Shown here piece by piece: positions 22,021 through 32,549 of a stretch of DNA of 64,000 nucleotides. A program made the position numbers and the translations under genes. The notes under the pieces were generated by a model. The model did no database searches and was not told where the DNA came from. It was given only the letters and a program-made list of their open reading frames with translations. The stretch comes from Lunularia cruciata. Taxonomy: Eukaryota; Streptophyta; Marchantiopsida; Lunulariales; Lunulariaceae. The stretch covers positions 55,642,593 through 55,706,592 of the forward strand of contig OX419759.1 in the NCBI GenBank assembly GCA_948567375.1. The letters are read 5' to 3'. Position 1 is the first letter of the stretch. The number at the start of each line of letters is the position of its first letter.

Positions 22021-22891
22021 CTAAACACCACCCACTAATGTAACTCTAACCAAGATAACTACACTAGGGGAAAGGGCAACTTGTAACCTGCCATCATAAC
22101 ACGCACTCTCACGGTCTACAGGTCATCACTTCCTGCCTCACCGGAGAGATACAAAGGTAGTCTGACTGGTCATCACTCCAGCCTCACCACCGAGAGCACA
22201 CCAGAGCACCAACGCTCAAAAGTCAGGGCACCTCACATATACGTGGTGCACAAATAGGAAGCAAAGAATGGAAGGGATCCAATCACAAGAAATCTAAACG
22301 AAAACCCTCCATCTCATAACACAACACGGGACTGACTCTGCCACCATTTGGCATTTAACATAAGACCAGTTCGTATCTAAGTCCTAGGCTACCAAGATCA
22401 CCAAGAATGGGATCAAACTGCCTCTCCTAGCCAAAGCTACATGTGTATAGATAACAGTGGCACAGTCACTATGACAACAAGTGAGGGTGGACCAGTTGGC
22501 TAGGGCACCAAGGAACAAGAGATCTAGGGGTCAAACCTTGTTGCGCACAATCTAGTAGGAAAGGCAGATTTTGCCAACCAATGACCAAGATCTACTCTAA
22601 ACTAGCTAGCCTCACGCCAGCAAGTTGGCTTGCTGGCCCTTCTAGGCCTTCGTAGCCTCTCATAGCCCACAGCCCTATGCCTCGAAGCCTCTAAACGCCA
22701 AAATTCAGCCGAAAGGCCTTTCTTGTTGCCACTTTGAACCTCCTCCAAAATTGGCAAAACTTCTCCAAATCTGCAAAAGTCCTCCAAACTAGCAAAACTC
22801 CTCCAATTCTGGCCAAAATCTGACATAAATCTGAACCTCCTCCAAAATTGGCAAAACTTCTCCAAATCTGCGAAAGTCCTTTGCAAGTGTC
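22021..22891 (-). other. Gy-C 5' leader
   Basis: Non-coding on the minus strand. A candidate primer site is TGGTGGCAGAGTCAG (about 22345-22331), which resembles the initiator tRNA-Met site TGGTATCAGAGC with three differences, so it is uncertain. Near 22734-22880 there are two copies, about 70 bp apart, of a segment containing CTCCAAAATTGGCAAAAC. I find no direct-repeat LTR here that matches the 3' end. Confidence 0.5.
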
Positions 22892-22998
22892 ATTGTGGCA
22901 CTTTAGAGTCTATGTATGACTTATGTGTGAGTTGTGCTTCTATAGTGTATGATGTTGAAAGCGATGTATGTTGTATAGCAATGTATATATGCACGACA
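22892..22998 (+). repeat. Gy-C outer high terminus (arm a, 107 bp)
   Basis: Ends GTATATATGCACGACA. It is an inverted copy of 14350-14456 with roughly 10 differences in 107 bp. Immediately to the right AAGCTTCCC resumes the Gy-A3 LTR. Confidence 0.88.
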
Positions 22999-23374
22999 AA
23001 GCTTCCCAAAAGCCACCTCCTTGGATTGCAAGCCAAGCTAACCAAGAAGTTTTCTTTTAGAAATCACTTACTTGTCATGCAAGCTAAACTAGTCAAGAAG
23101 CTTCCCAAGAAACTTCCTTCTAGGAACCACCTATTTGGCATGCAAGCTAAGCTAGTTGGGAAACCTCCAAGAAGCTTTCTCCTAGAAGGTACCAAGTAGC
23201 TTCTTAGATACTTCTAGAATATTCTTATAATTCTTGGCTTATTTGGCCAATTTGCTACTTCATTAGTCTTGACAAGCTTGTCTTTAAATTCCATATTGTT
23301 ACATATTCTATTACCACTAGTTGGTGATGTCCTTGTCACCGTGGAAGCTTCAAACCTTGGATGGTTGTTTGTGC
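22999..23374 (-). repeat. Gy-A3 3' LTR high half and 3' internal end
   Basis: 22999-23303 completes the LTR begun at 12468 and ends CCATATTGTTACA. 23304-23374 is the internal 3' end (ACTAGTTGGTGATG and the tail of the chromodomain region), which is cut at TTTGTGC by Gy-B-outer and resumes at 39002. Confidence 0.88.
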
Positions 23375-24066
23375 TGTGAGCCGACCTGTCTCTCACTCAG
23401 GATGAACCTCTGATGGCTATTATGGTAGCGCACCATGGACTAAGAAGACAAGGAACCCCAACTCCATCATACTCCTCCAAGGCTAACACTCCAAGACTCA
23501 AGACATTACTCACTAGAGAACTCAATGAGAGAGAGATAGTTGCAAATGAAAAGATGATGAGTACCTCCTCACCTCTTGTTTATATACTTGTGAAATAGTT
23601 ACGTACCAAAGATACTAATTACCGTAGTAACTCAAGTTACTAGACTAAAAGTCAAGAAAAGTCAAAAAGTAGAAAGGAATATCCATTCACATGGGCATAT
23701 TCCCCTAAGCATATGGTCTTATCTTGACCCAACCACTAAGTCAAGGATTCCTTCACATGGGGTATCCTTGGACTAAAGAAGAATCCAAAACAAAAAGGCT
23801 TACGGGCCCAAGAGTTCTCAACTCTTTCCTCAAAGCCAAACACCTAGGAATAATACCAAGTCAATACACTAAAATCCAAAATAATGGTGTTCATCTTTTC
23901 TACTTCCTCTAAAGTAAGGTCCCCTCTATCTTAGCTATGACTAACTTTAGCTAACCATGACTAATATAGAACCATCCTTTATCTCTATATAAATAATATC
24001 TCTTAAGTACTTGTAATACCAAGCTAAATATCACAATACCACACACATGCACAAATGGGTGTTACA
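23375..24066 (-). repeat. Gy-B-outer 3' LTR (692 bp)
   Basis: Plus-strand text runs from TGTGAGCCGACCTG to GGGTGTTACA, the reverse of the family LTR. The adjacent plus text TTTACCCTCGGACTAAG (24067-24083) is the reverse of the G-rich purine tract. Confidence 0.92.
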
Positions 24067-24270
24067 TTTACCCTCGGACTAAGTTTTCACTTTGTCCTCA
24101 AAGTGAAGGTCTCTCTACCTTCTATGGTACATCTTCAACTTATCATGGTTAATCCTATCAAAGTGTCTTCCTCCCAACTCCTTGAGATCATAGGTGTAAT
24201 TGCCCCACACCTTCTCCGATATGAAAGGTCCAAAGTACTTAGGTAAAAACTTCTTTTGCACTCTCTTGAA

Positions 24271-25226
24271 TCAAATGGAATCAAACAACATTACCCAATC
24301 ACCTTCTTTGAAAGTCTCCACCTTCTTCTTGCCTTGACTCTTGTCATAGCTCTCCTTTTGTTTCCTTTGGGCTTGCTCCACTCGAACCAGAGCAATTGCT
24401 CTTGCCTCTTCCAACTCCATGAGTTGATCCTTCCTTGACTTCTCTACATCACCTCCTTGTGCTTTCTTCAATCTCCTTTGAATGCTTTGGAAGGTAGGAA
24501 GATCAAAGTGAAGAGGTAAGGTAGACTCAATACCATACACCAATTGAAATGGAGAATATCCGGTGGAAGTCTTCATGGTTGTCCTATACTCCCACAAAAC
24601 TGCATGAATCCTCTTGTCCCAATGATGTTTAGCCCCCTCCATTTCTGCATCTTTGGCCAACATCATGCACAAGGTCTCATTGGTTCTCTCTGCCAAGCCA
24701 TTGGAATTTGGCTTATAGGATGTAGTTACTCTATGTGTGATAGAGAAATGTTGTAGCATGGCTGTAGTAATGCTTCCTGTAAACTCTCCTCCTCTATTAG
24801 AAACCAACTCCAAAGGGCATCCAAACCTAATGATAATGCGTTCATAAAGAAATCTACCCACTTCATCTTCATTCTTGTCCCTCAATGGTCTAGCCTCAAC
24901 CCACTTTGTAAGGTAATCAATAACTACCACAATGTACCGTTGTTCCTTGGGGTTCTATTGAGAGGACCTACAAAATCAATTCCCCTCTTCTCAAAAGGTC
25001 CTAGCAATGGAATTGATCTAAGTGGTGGAGTGGATGTAGACTTTCTAGCAAAAGCTTGACAAACATGACAAGTTTTGCAATAATCAAGACAATCCTTGAA
25101 AATCCCTCTCCAATGGTAACTTGCATCTAGAATCTTGAAAGCAGTCACCTTTCCTGCAAAGTGTCCTCCACATACTAAACCTTCATGAAACTCCTTTATG
25201 AGTAGAATAGACTCTTCCTTACCCAC
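24271..25226 (-). pseudogene. Gy-B-outer integrase
   Basis: Closely matches the intact Gy-B-inner integrase. The zinc domain lies in 25226-24924 (FHEGLVCGGHFAGK, YCKTCHVCQ), with GIDFVGP carrying the first Asp. A frame break near 24925 follows, then 24930-24271 has LVSNRGGEFTG, where the second catalytic Asp (SDRGGEF in the inner copy) is Asn, and NGLAERTNETL with Glu. The C-terminal GPF region is truncated by a further frameshift near 24270. Confidence 0.88.
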
Positions 25227-25232
25227 TGCTCT

Positions 25233-26915
25233 TCAAAGTAGACCATCTGCTCCTTGGTGAAAAAGAATATCCTCCACCATTGTGTAAAATCTAGATCTTG
25301 CTGCAAGGGCCTTCCTCTCCCTAGCATGCATCCCTTCTGGATAGTTACCTCTTGTCACAAAATCCACAATCTCCTTGTACTCCATTGGAACCTCTTGAGT
25401 GACTGAGATTGTCATGAGCTCCTCATCAGGGAACCAATCATCCACTGGCTCATCTCCATCATGATCATAGGCTCTAGATAACAAATCAGCGTTTGCATGT
25501 TTCTTTCCTGGCCTATCCTCAATGGTGTTTTCATACTCAGACAAGAATATCATCCACCTTGCTAGTCTCTCTTCAACATTAGGCTTGTTGAAGATGTACT
25601 TCAAAGCCTTGTGATCCACGACAATGGTGGCTTTCCCTCCAATCAAGTAGTGTCTAAACTTCTTGAGACCAAAGATCATTGCCAACCCTTCTCTCTCCGT
25701 GATAGAGTAGTTCTTCTCTGCTGAAACCATCTGCCTACTAGCATAAGCTATTGGATGATCATGCCCATCTTGGTCTAATTGACTAAGAGTGCATCCTATA
25801 GCTACATTAGAAGCATCAGTGTAGAGGATGAAAGGCTTACTCCAATCAGGTTTAGCAAGAATTGGAGCTACAACAAGGGATTGCTTGAGCTCCTCAAAAG
25901 CTTTGAGAACCTCCTTGTCCTCCAAAATCACCATGTAATCTACACCCTTCTTCATGTAGATGGTCAATGCATAAGCCTTGTTGGAAAATGAGAAGATGAA
26001 CCTCCTATAGTATCCAACCATCCCCAAGAATTGGCATAACTTTGTCAAGCTTGAAGGGAATGGGATGTTTGAGATTTTCCTCACCTTCTCAGGATCAACT
26101 ACTATTCCATCCTTGGAGATGATGTGCCCCAAAAGTAGATCTTCTTCACATCCAAAAATGCACTTCTTTGGGTTGAGTGATGCATTTACCTCATCCAAGC
26201 GTTGCAAGACTTTGATTAGGTGCTCAAAGTGCTCCTCTTTGCTCCCATAGACACAAAAGTCATCAATGAAATCTCTCACAAATTTCCCAATGAAAGGTTC
26301 AAATACCTTGTTCATGAACCGTTGGAATGTGGCTAGAGCATTGCAAAGCCCAAAAGGCATAACCTTGAAAGCATAAGTTCCCCAAGGTGTGGTGAATGTG
26401 GTGAGTTGTTGATGCTCTGGTGCAATCTTGATTTGGTTATATCCACTATAACCATCTCCAAAATTGTACCTCTCATGACCTGCAACTTCCTCCAAGATCT
26501 CATCAATGAATGCCAATGGGTAGTAGTCCTTCTTGGTAACAGCATTGAGCTTCTTGTAATCCACACATACCCAAAGCTTGCCATTCTTTTTCTTCACAAT
26601 GACAGTTGGAGACACCCATTCTGAATTCTCTACCTCAAAGATAAATCCAGCCTCCTTGAGCTTATCAATCTCCTCCTTCACAACCAAAGATATTGGTGGG
26701 CTAATGCGACGTTGCTTTTGGCGGAGTGGTCTTGCATGTAGCTCTACCTCTATCTTGTGCTCCTCCAAGGTGACTTCCTTCAAATCCTTGTAACTAAAAG
26801 CAAACACATGGATGAACTTGCGGAAAATCTCCTCAAATCTCACCTTCTCCTCCTTGGTAACATTTGGACCATACTTGAGGGTAGATAACCTTCTCTCTAC
26901 CTCCTCAAGTGTCAA
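25233..26915 (-). pseudogene. Gy-B-outer reverse transcriptase and RNase H
   Basis: A 560-codon open stretch nearly identical to the corresponding part of Gy-B-inner. RT motifs include VCVDYKKLN, VMPFGLCNALATFQRF and FIDDFCVYGS. RNase H has LYTDASNVAIG, REGLAMIFG, VDHKALKYI (Val for the usual Thr) and ANADLLSR. The frame is lost at both ends by stops near 26940 and 25230. Confidence 0.9.
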
Positions 26916-26935
26916 TGGTGATTTATCTGGGTCCT

Positions 26936-27993
26936 TCTAAACCTCTGACTTAGGTGAAAAATCCATAGCACACAAAGGATACACATCTGAATTAGATTCA
27001 GATTCATCCTCCTCCATGGAAGTCTCTTCTTCCATGCTTGTGTCCACACCTGAAGCTCATGCTTCAAAATCTGATTCCCAATAATCAGAAGATGGTGTAT
27101 CTGAATGTGAAGTGTTGGTGGTGTTAGTCATAGGAATTGTGACTCTATGGTTTGATGGCCCAATCCTCAAGTACCTTTTGTGCCATCGATCAGTTGTGCG
27201 TGCTGCTCTCAACCATGGGCTCCCAAGAAGTAAGTTATAGCTTGAATCCTTCAAGACTTGGAAAGTCATGAGATTTTGAACTCCCATAACTGAAACTATC
27301 ACTTTATCCATCACCCCTACTGGTCTAACTTGTTGCTTGTTTGCCATGCTCACCACAAATGTTGAAGGTCTTGAGGGTATCATACCCAACTTCTTCATCA
27401 ACCTTTGACATGGCATTTACTATTGATCCTCCATCAACCAATGCATCCTTGATGTTGTGACCATTCCCTCTCACATCAATCTTGGAGGCATATTCACAAG
27501 CCTCCTATGGTGCTGGCTTGGCATCCACCACCCCCATTGATACTAGAACTTTTGCCTTCTTCTTCCTCTTGCTCCTTGTAGAACTCAGACCACCTCTAAG
27601 CTCCTTTCTCAAGGTAGGGTTCAAAGCAATCAATTGGCCCACTTTGATGTTAGCCTTGTGACTACCAACATCTTCCAACACATTGTAGTTCCATTGTTGC
27701 TTTGAAATCAAGAAATCCTCCATCCCCAACTTCTTCCTTGGAGTCTTTGTTGTTGATGGTGTTGAGGTGCAAGTGCTCCTAGTAGACATAGGAGTATCCT
27801 TGCTTGGAGTAAATCCTTGAGAAGAGTGAACATCCTCTGCAAAATAAGCTCTCTTCTTCACTTGTGCCAAAAGCTCCAAATTAAGACTCTTGGAGTTTGA
27901 GCACTCTCCTTTCTCATACTTGCTCTTCATCACATCTATGGATGCTATCTCCTTACCTTTGTCTGGATTAGGACCCACTTGGGTTTCACTACC
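26936..27993 (-). pseudogene. Gy-B-outer protease and linker
   Basis: 27978-27505 is the linker (KLGMEDFLISKQQWN), and 27416-27057 follows the active site (MKKLGMIPSRPSTFVV to LLLGSPWLRAA). The active-site DGG is readable near 27435 in another frame, so a small indel lies close to it. Compare the intact protease of Gy-B-inner, residues about 495-590. Confidence 0.85.
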
Positions 27994-28937
27994 TCACTCT
28001 TTCCCTCTATTGGCTCTCTCATAACCCCTTCCTCCATGGTAAGTGGAATTTGGGCAATTCTTTTGGATATGGCCTCTTCCTCCACAACCAAAACAATTTC
28101 TCTCATTGAAATTGTTGGCTGGTTGACCTCCTCTATATGGATAGTTTCTATAACTCTTAGGCCCTCTCCCTATATTCTGATCCACCTCTCTCTTCTCCCA
28201 TAGTTGCACCACATTGATCTTGAGATCCGCAAGTTGTTCTATGATGGTTTGAAGTGGATCCTTTGGTAGAGGTGCAAGAATTGGAGCAACTACTACTTGT
28301 GGTGCAACCCTTGCCACCAAAGTATCAGAAGTTCCACCATACTTGTAGCCTTGAGGAGGATGCACAACCTCTTTCACCACCAAATCACTCTCATCCCCTT
28401 CCAAGCTCTCCTCCATACGAATTGCAATTTTGATAGCTTCAACCTTGGAAGAAGGTTTTTCATATCTCACCTTGCTTCTAATTTGTGGTCTCAACCCTCC
28501 CACAAAATTCTTGGTGAGCATGGCCCCTAGCCAATCATAGTAGTTTCCACATCATCCCCATCCTTCCTCAAGACTATGCGAAATCTAGACTCTAACTTTT
28601 CCACTCTTTCCACATAGACTCTCACTTTCTCTCCATCCCCTTGCTTGAGAAAGGTAACCTCACTCATCAATCTCTCATAACTCTCATCAGAAAGAAAGTT
28701 TGCAATGAGTGTTGAAGTCAAATTCTCCCAAGACTCTTCTTGCCCATCTCTCCTCTCTCTCTTTTGGTATTCTGACTCATACCATGTAAGTGCTGCATCC
28801 TCAAAGAAATCTGGTAATAATGAGGTCCACTCATTCTTCCTCCTCTCATTGTTTCCTATGCAGAATCTCTTGAAGTCTCTCACAAAGGCCTCCACATCTT
28901 CTCCATCCTTGCCAAAGAAAATTGGAAGTTTCCCCAT
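27994..28937 (-). pseudogene. gag: Gy-B-outer gag
   Basis: The start MGKLPIFFGKDGEDVEAF at 28937 matches the inner copy. A one-base deletion at ATTGGCTAGGGG (near 28529) breaks the frame. The rest (28521-27994) includes the zinc knuckle CFGCGGRGHIQKNC. It is otherwise very similar to residues 1-315 of the inner polyprotein. Confidence 0.9.
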
Positions 28938-29159
28938 CTTAACCTCTCACTATCTTTCTTTTCTCTCAATTTTTCATTTTCTCTTTTCTTTTCTCTCACT
29001 CTATAACTAATAGAGTATATACATGACTAACACCATTTGAGAGTAATCCACCCTAGGGAACACAAAAGGCTCATGTTGCTTCAAGATTTCTATAGCTACA
29101 TCAAATCCTAGAGAGCATATTAATCGAACCCTCATGGATAGTTTATCCATAAGTTGAAA

Positions 29160-29644
29160 GATTATCTCCATCACTAATCTTGAGAACTAGCTGATGAGGT
29201 GGTAGTATTTATGTAGCTGTACTAAGACTCTCTCCAAGATCCTTCACCAAAGTCTCCAAAAGTGATTTTACTCCACTACACTCATGTCTTTTTGGAAGTC
29301 TTTCAACTCCACAAACCTCACACAACTCCTTGGTCTTAGATCTTTACCCTCCCAATCTTGGTGAAGAAGGTCCAACATGCAAACCCAAGTCAAGTAAGCC
29401 TATCCTTTCTCAATCTCTTGCTCTCAAAGGTCAATGGACATGAACTTGCCTTATGTCCCTTCTCTCCACACAGAAAGCACTTAGACTCACTCTTTCCTCC
29501 AAGTGGTGTAGGTTTTTGGATCCTCTCAACACTCTCTTCAAATTCTATTGTAAACTCTCTTTTCCTCAAATCCACCCCTACAATCATCTCAAACCCTTGG
29601 AGAACCTTGCATAATCTCAATTTCCACTCTTGATGACCCTCCAT
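29160..29644 (-). pseudogene. Gy-B-outer upstream zinc-knuckle ORF
   Basis: Starts at 29644 with MEGHQEWKLRLCK, as in the inner copy, and keeps the zinc knuckle CFLCGEKGHKASSC. The frame is lost near 29395 by a small indel, after which the inner frame can be followed weakly to about 29190. Presence in both copies shows that this ORF belongs to the family. Confidence 0.85.
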
Positions 29645-30301
29645 GTTCCCTAGATGAATCTAAACACTCAAACATGCTTTTTGTTGAACTCAAACTCCTC
29701 ATGCATGAGATCTCCACTCTGCAAAATTGACACTTCCTCACAATGTCACTCAAATCTCCTCACCAGTATGTCATAATACTCTGAAATTTTTCACACTTGA
29801 TCACAACTCTAGGGTGTCTTTCCCTGTAAAATTTTAGATCTTTTCATCAAGCCATTTGGCTTTGACATCTTTCTATTCAGCACACATATTTCAGATTTGG
29901 TATGAAAACCACCCCCCTAACTTCAAAAACTCATAACGTCCTGTGCAAGAATGATCTCTCTCTAATTTTTGTGGCAGCAGGTATGATACAATGCACTTAA
30001 TTTTCTTGGAAATTTTCAGGACAATTCACTGAAAATTAAAGAAATGGAAGACTATGTACAATTTTCCAAAGAGCATGCAGTTGCGGGAGCACTTTACCCT
30101 ATCAACTTTCAAAAATTCTAGCCCAGTGCGCATAGTAGCTCTCACAATAATTTCAAGTGTGCTAATTGAAAGATAACCCAAGCTATCATGTGTAGAAATT
30201 TCATGTCCAGATCTCAAACTTGAGATTTTACCCAAAATCACCTTAATCCCCAAAATCTACAATCCACCTCACACAATCTCTCCAATTCCTCTCATGTGTA
30301 C
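29645..30301 (-). other. Gy-B-outer 5' leader, inner part
   Basis: Non-coding leader matching 31190-31816 of Gy-B-inner in reverse. It is interrupted at 30301 by the inner element; the remaining leader with the primer site is at 38104-38309. Confidence 0.85.
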
Positions 30302-30980
30302 TGTAACACCCATTTGTGCATGTGTGTGGTATTGTGATATTTAGCTTGGTATTACAAGTACTTAAGAGATATTATTTATATAGAGATAAAGGATGGTTCT
30401 ATATTAGTCATGGTTAGCTAAAGTTAGTCATAGCTAAGATAGATAGGACCTTACTTTAGAGGAAGTAGAAAAGATGAGCACCACTATTTTGGATTTTAGT
30501 GTGTTGACTTGGTATTATTCCTAGGTGTTTGGCTTTGGGGAAAGAGTTGAGAACTCTTGGGCCCGCAAGCCTTTTTGTTTTGGATTCTTCTTTAGTCCAA
30601 GGATAGCCCATGTGAAGGAATCCTTGCTTTAGTGGTTGGGTCAAGATAAGGGGAATATGCCCATGTGAATGGATATTCCTTTCTACTTTTTGACTTTACT
30701 TGACTTTTAGTCTAGAAACTTGAGTTACTACGGTAATTAGTAACTTTGGTACGTAACTATTTCATAAGTATATAAACAAGGAGTGAGGAGGTACTCATCA
30801 TCCTTTCATTTGCAACTATCTCTCTCTCATTGAGTTCTCTAGTGAGCAATGTCTTGAGTCTTGGAGTGTTAGCCTTGGAGGAGTATGATGGAGTTGGGGT
30901 TCCTTGCCTTCTTAGTCCATGGTGCGCTACCATAATAGCCATCAGAGGTTCATCCTGAGTGAGAGACAGGCCGGCTCACA
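30302..30980 (+). repeat. Gy-B-inner 5' LTR (679 bp)
   Basis: Starts TGTAACACCC and ends CCGGCTCACA. It differs from the 3' LTR at about four bases (near 30450, 30716, 30765 and 30955). Both LTRs of this copy lack a 13-bp segment present in the other Gy-B LTRs. Confidence 0.95.
30769..30776 (+). promoter_or_regulatory. Candidate TATA box in Gy-B-inner 5' LTR
   Basis: TATATAAA followed by CAAGGAG, about 205 bp before the LTR end. It is the only good TATA match in the LTR in a suitable position and is conserved in all Gy-B LTRs here. Confidence 0.6.
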
Positions 30981-30984
30981 TTTT

Positions 30985-31002
30985 TGGTTCCGTTGCCGGG
31001 AC
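30985..31002 (+). other. Gy-B-inner primer binding site, tRNA-Glu type
   Basis: TGGTTCCGTTGCCGGGAC lies 4 bp inside the LTR. From memory of plant tRNA-Glu (3' end CCCGGCAACGGAA plus CCA), this is complementary over all 18 bases. The outer copy has TGGTTCCGTTGTCGGAAC at 38305-38288. Confidence 0.75.
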
Positions 31003-31816
31003 CTCTCTAGAAGGCAAGATAATGTTCCGCGTCCAATTCTACATTAGGCAGAAGGAGGCTATGAGAGCTCACTTGGAGAGAACATTAGGAGAGGAGAGGG
31101 CTGAACTTATGTTAGAGAACCAAGATACATTTGTATACCCTGTAGTCCATTATGATGTCTTTGAGGTGATTTTGTACATCTTGTACACATGAGAGGAATT
31201 GGAGAGATTGTGTGAGGTGGATTGCAGATTTTGGGGATTAAGGTGATTTTGGGCAAAATCTCAAGTTTGAGATCTGGACTTGAGATTTCTACACATGATA
31301 GCTTGGGTTATCTTTCAGTTAGCACACTTGAAATTATTGAGAGAGCTTCTATGCGCACTGGGCTAGAATTTTTGAAAGTTGATAGGGTAAAGTGCTCCCG
31401 CAACTGCATGCTCTTTGGAAAATTGTACAGAGTCTGCCATTTCTTCAATTTTTTGTGAATTGTCCTAGAAATTTCCAAGAAAATTCAGTGCATTGTATCC
31501 TACCTGGTGCCACAAAAATTAGAGAGAGATCATTTTTGCGCAGTGCGTTATGAGTTTTTGAAGTGAGGAGGGTGGTTTTCAGACCAAATCTGAAATATGG
31601 GTGCTGAATAGAAAGGTGTCTAGGCCAAATGGCTCGATGAAAAGATCTAAAATTTTGCAGGGAGGGACGCCCTAGAGTTGTGATCAAGTGTGGAAAATTG
31701 CAGAGGACTGTGACATATTCGTTGGGAGATTTGAGTGACATTGTGAGGAAGGGTCAATTCTGCAGAGTGTAGATCTCATGCATGAGAAGTTTGAGATCAA
31801 CAAAAAGCATGTTTGA
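31003..31816 (+). other. Gy-B-inner 5' leader
   Basis: About 0.8 kb without a convincing gene. Short open stretches (31222-31458 and others) have no motif and are not preserved as frames in the outer copy. The site matching the insertion point in the sibling is near 31187 (GTACACATGAGAG). Confidence 0.7.
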
Positions 31817-31840
31817 GTGTTTAGATTCATCTTTGGGAAC

Positions 31841-32314
31841 ATGGAGGGTCATCAAGAGTGGAAATTGAGATTATGCAAGGTTCCCAAAGGGTTTGAGGTG
31901 ATTGTAGGGGTGGATTTGAGGAAAAGAGAGTTTACAATAGAATTTGAAGAGAGTGTTGAGAGGATCCAAAAACCTACACCACTTGGAGGAAAGAGTGAGT
32001 CTAAGTGCTTTCTATGTGGAGAGAAGGGACATAAGGCAAGTTCATGTCCATTAACCTTTGAGAGCAAGAGATTGAGGGAAAGGAGAGGCTTACTTGACTT
32101 GGGTTTGCATGTTGGACCTTCTTCACCAAGATTGGGAGGGAGAAGATCTAAGACCAAGGAGTTGTGTGAGGTTTGTGGAGTTGAAGGACTTCCAAAAGGA
32201 CATGAGTGTAGTGGAGTAAAAGCACTTTTGGAAACTTTGGTGAAGGATCTTGGAGAGAGTCTTAGTACAGCTACAGAAATACTACCACCTTCATCAGCTA
32301 GTTCTCAAGATTAG
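31841..32314 (+). CDS. Gy-B extra ORF upstream of gag, zinc-knuckle protein
   Basis: The natural start is the ATG at 31841 (MEGHQEW), matching the outer copy; an in-frame ATG also exists at 31817. The product is about 157 residues. It contains a perfect CX2CX4HX4C zinc knuckle (CFLCGEKGHKASSC), then a second Cys/His cluster CEVCGVEGLPKGHEC with unusual spacing, and a Ser-rich tail. CCHC knuckles bind single-stranded nucleic acid, so a nucleocapsid-like or regulatory role is plausible. It is separate from the gag zinc knuckle encoded downstream. Extra ORFs before gag are known in Ogre-type plant elements; homology to those was not tested. The ORF ends 235 bp before gag. Confidence 0.8.
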   Translation: MEGHQEWKLRLCKVPKGFEVIVGVDLRKREFTIEFEESVERIQKPTPLGGKSESKCFLCGEKGHKASSCPLTFESKRLRERRGLLDLGLHVGPSSPRLGGRRSKTKELCEVCGVEGLPKGHECSGVKALLETLVKDLGESLSTATEILPPSSASSQD

Positions 32315-32549
32315 TGATGGAGATAATTTTTCAACTTATGGATAAACTATCCATGAGAGTTAGATTAATATGCACTCTAGGATTTGATGTTGCTATAGAA
32401 ATCTTGGAGCAACCTGAACCTTTTGTGTTCCCTAGAGTGGATTATTCTCAGATGGTGTTAGTCATGTATATACTCTATTAGTAATAGAGTGAGAGAAAAG
32501 AAAAGAGAAAAAAAAAATTAAGAGAAAAGAAAGATAGTGAGGGGTTAAG
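32315..32549 (+). other. Non-coding gap between the upstream ORF and gag
   Basis: A purine-rich AGAGAAAAGAAAAG stretch (32490-32540) directly precedes the gag-pol ATG. No coding potential is seen. How the downstream frame is translated (second transcript, reinitiation or internal entry) is not shown by the sequence. Confidence 0.6.

Larger units (their letters stand above)
12624..22998 (-). mobile_element. Gy-C: Gypsy-type retroelement with DNA methyltransferase, PHD finger and inverted, split terminal repeats
   Basis: A 10.4-kb insertion (about 9.7 kb without the solo Gy-B LTR) in the Gy-A3 LTR, flanked by the 4-bp duplication AAGC. The outer ends are TGTCACGC and GCACGACA, near-perfect inverted 8-mers. 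On the minus strand the gene order is gag, retropepsin, C5 methyltransferase, RT, RNase H, integrase, PHD finger. No direct LTRs are seen. Instead the termini (12624-13765 without the solo LTR, and 22892-22998) are inverted copies of an internal block (13859-14456). All genes are broken by stops, mostly TAG, and a few frameshifts. Confidence 0.85.

Noticed and set aside
14350..22998. Gy-C classed as a true DIRS or tyrosine-recombinase element
   Set aside because: A DDE integrase with an HHCC domain is clear and no tyrosine recombinase was found. A target duplication is present. Only the terminal architecture is DIRS-like.
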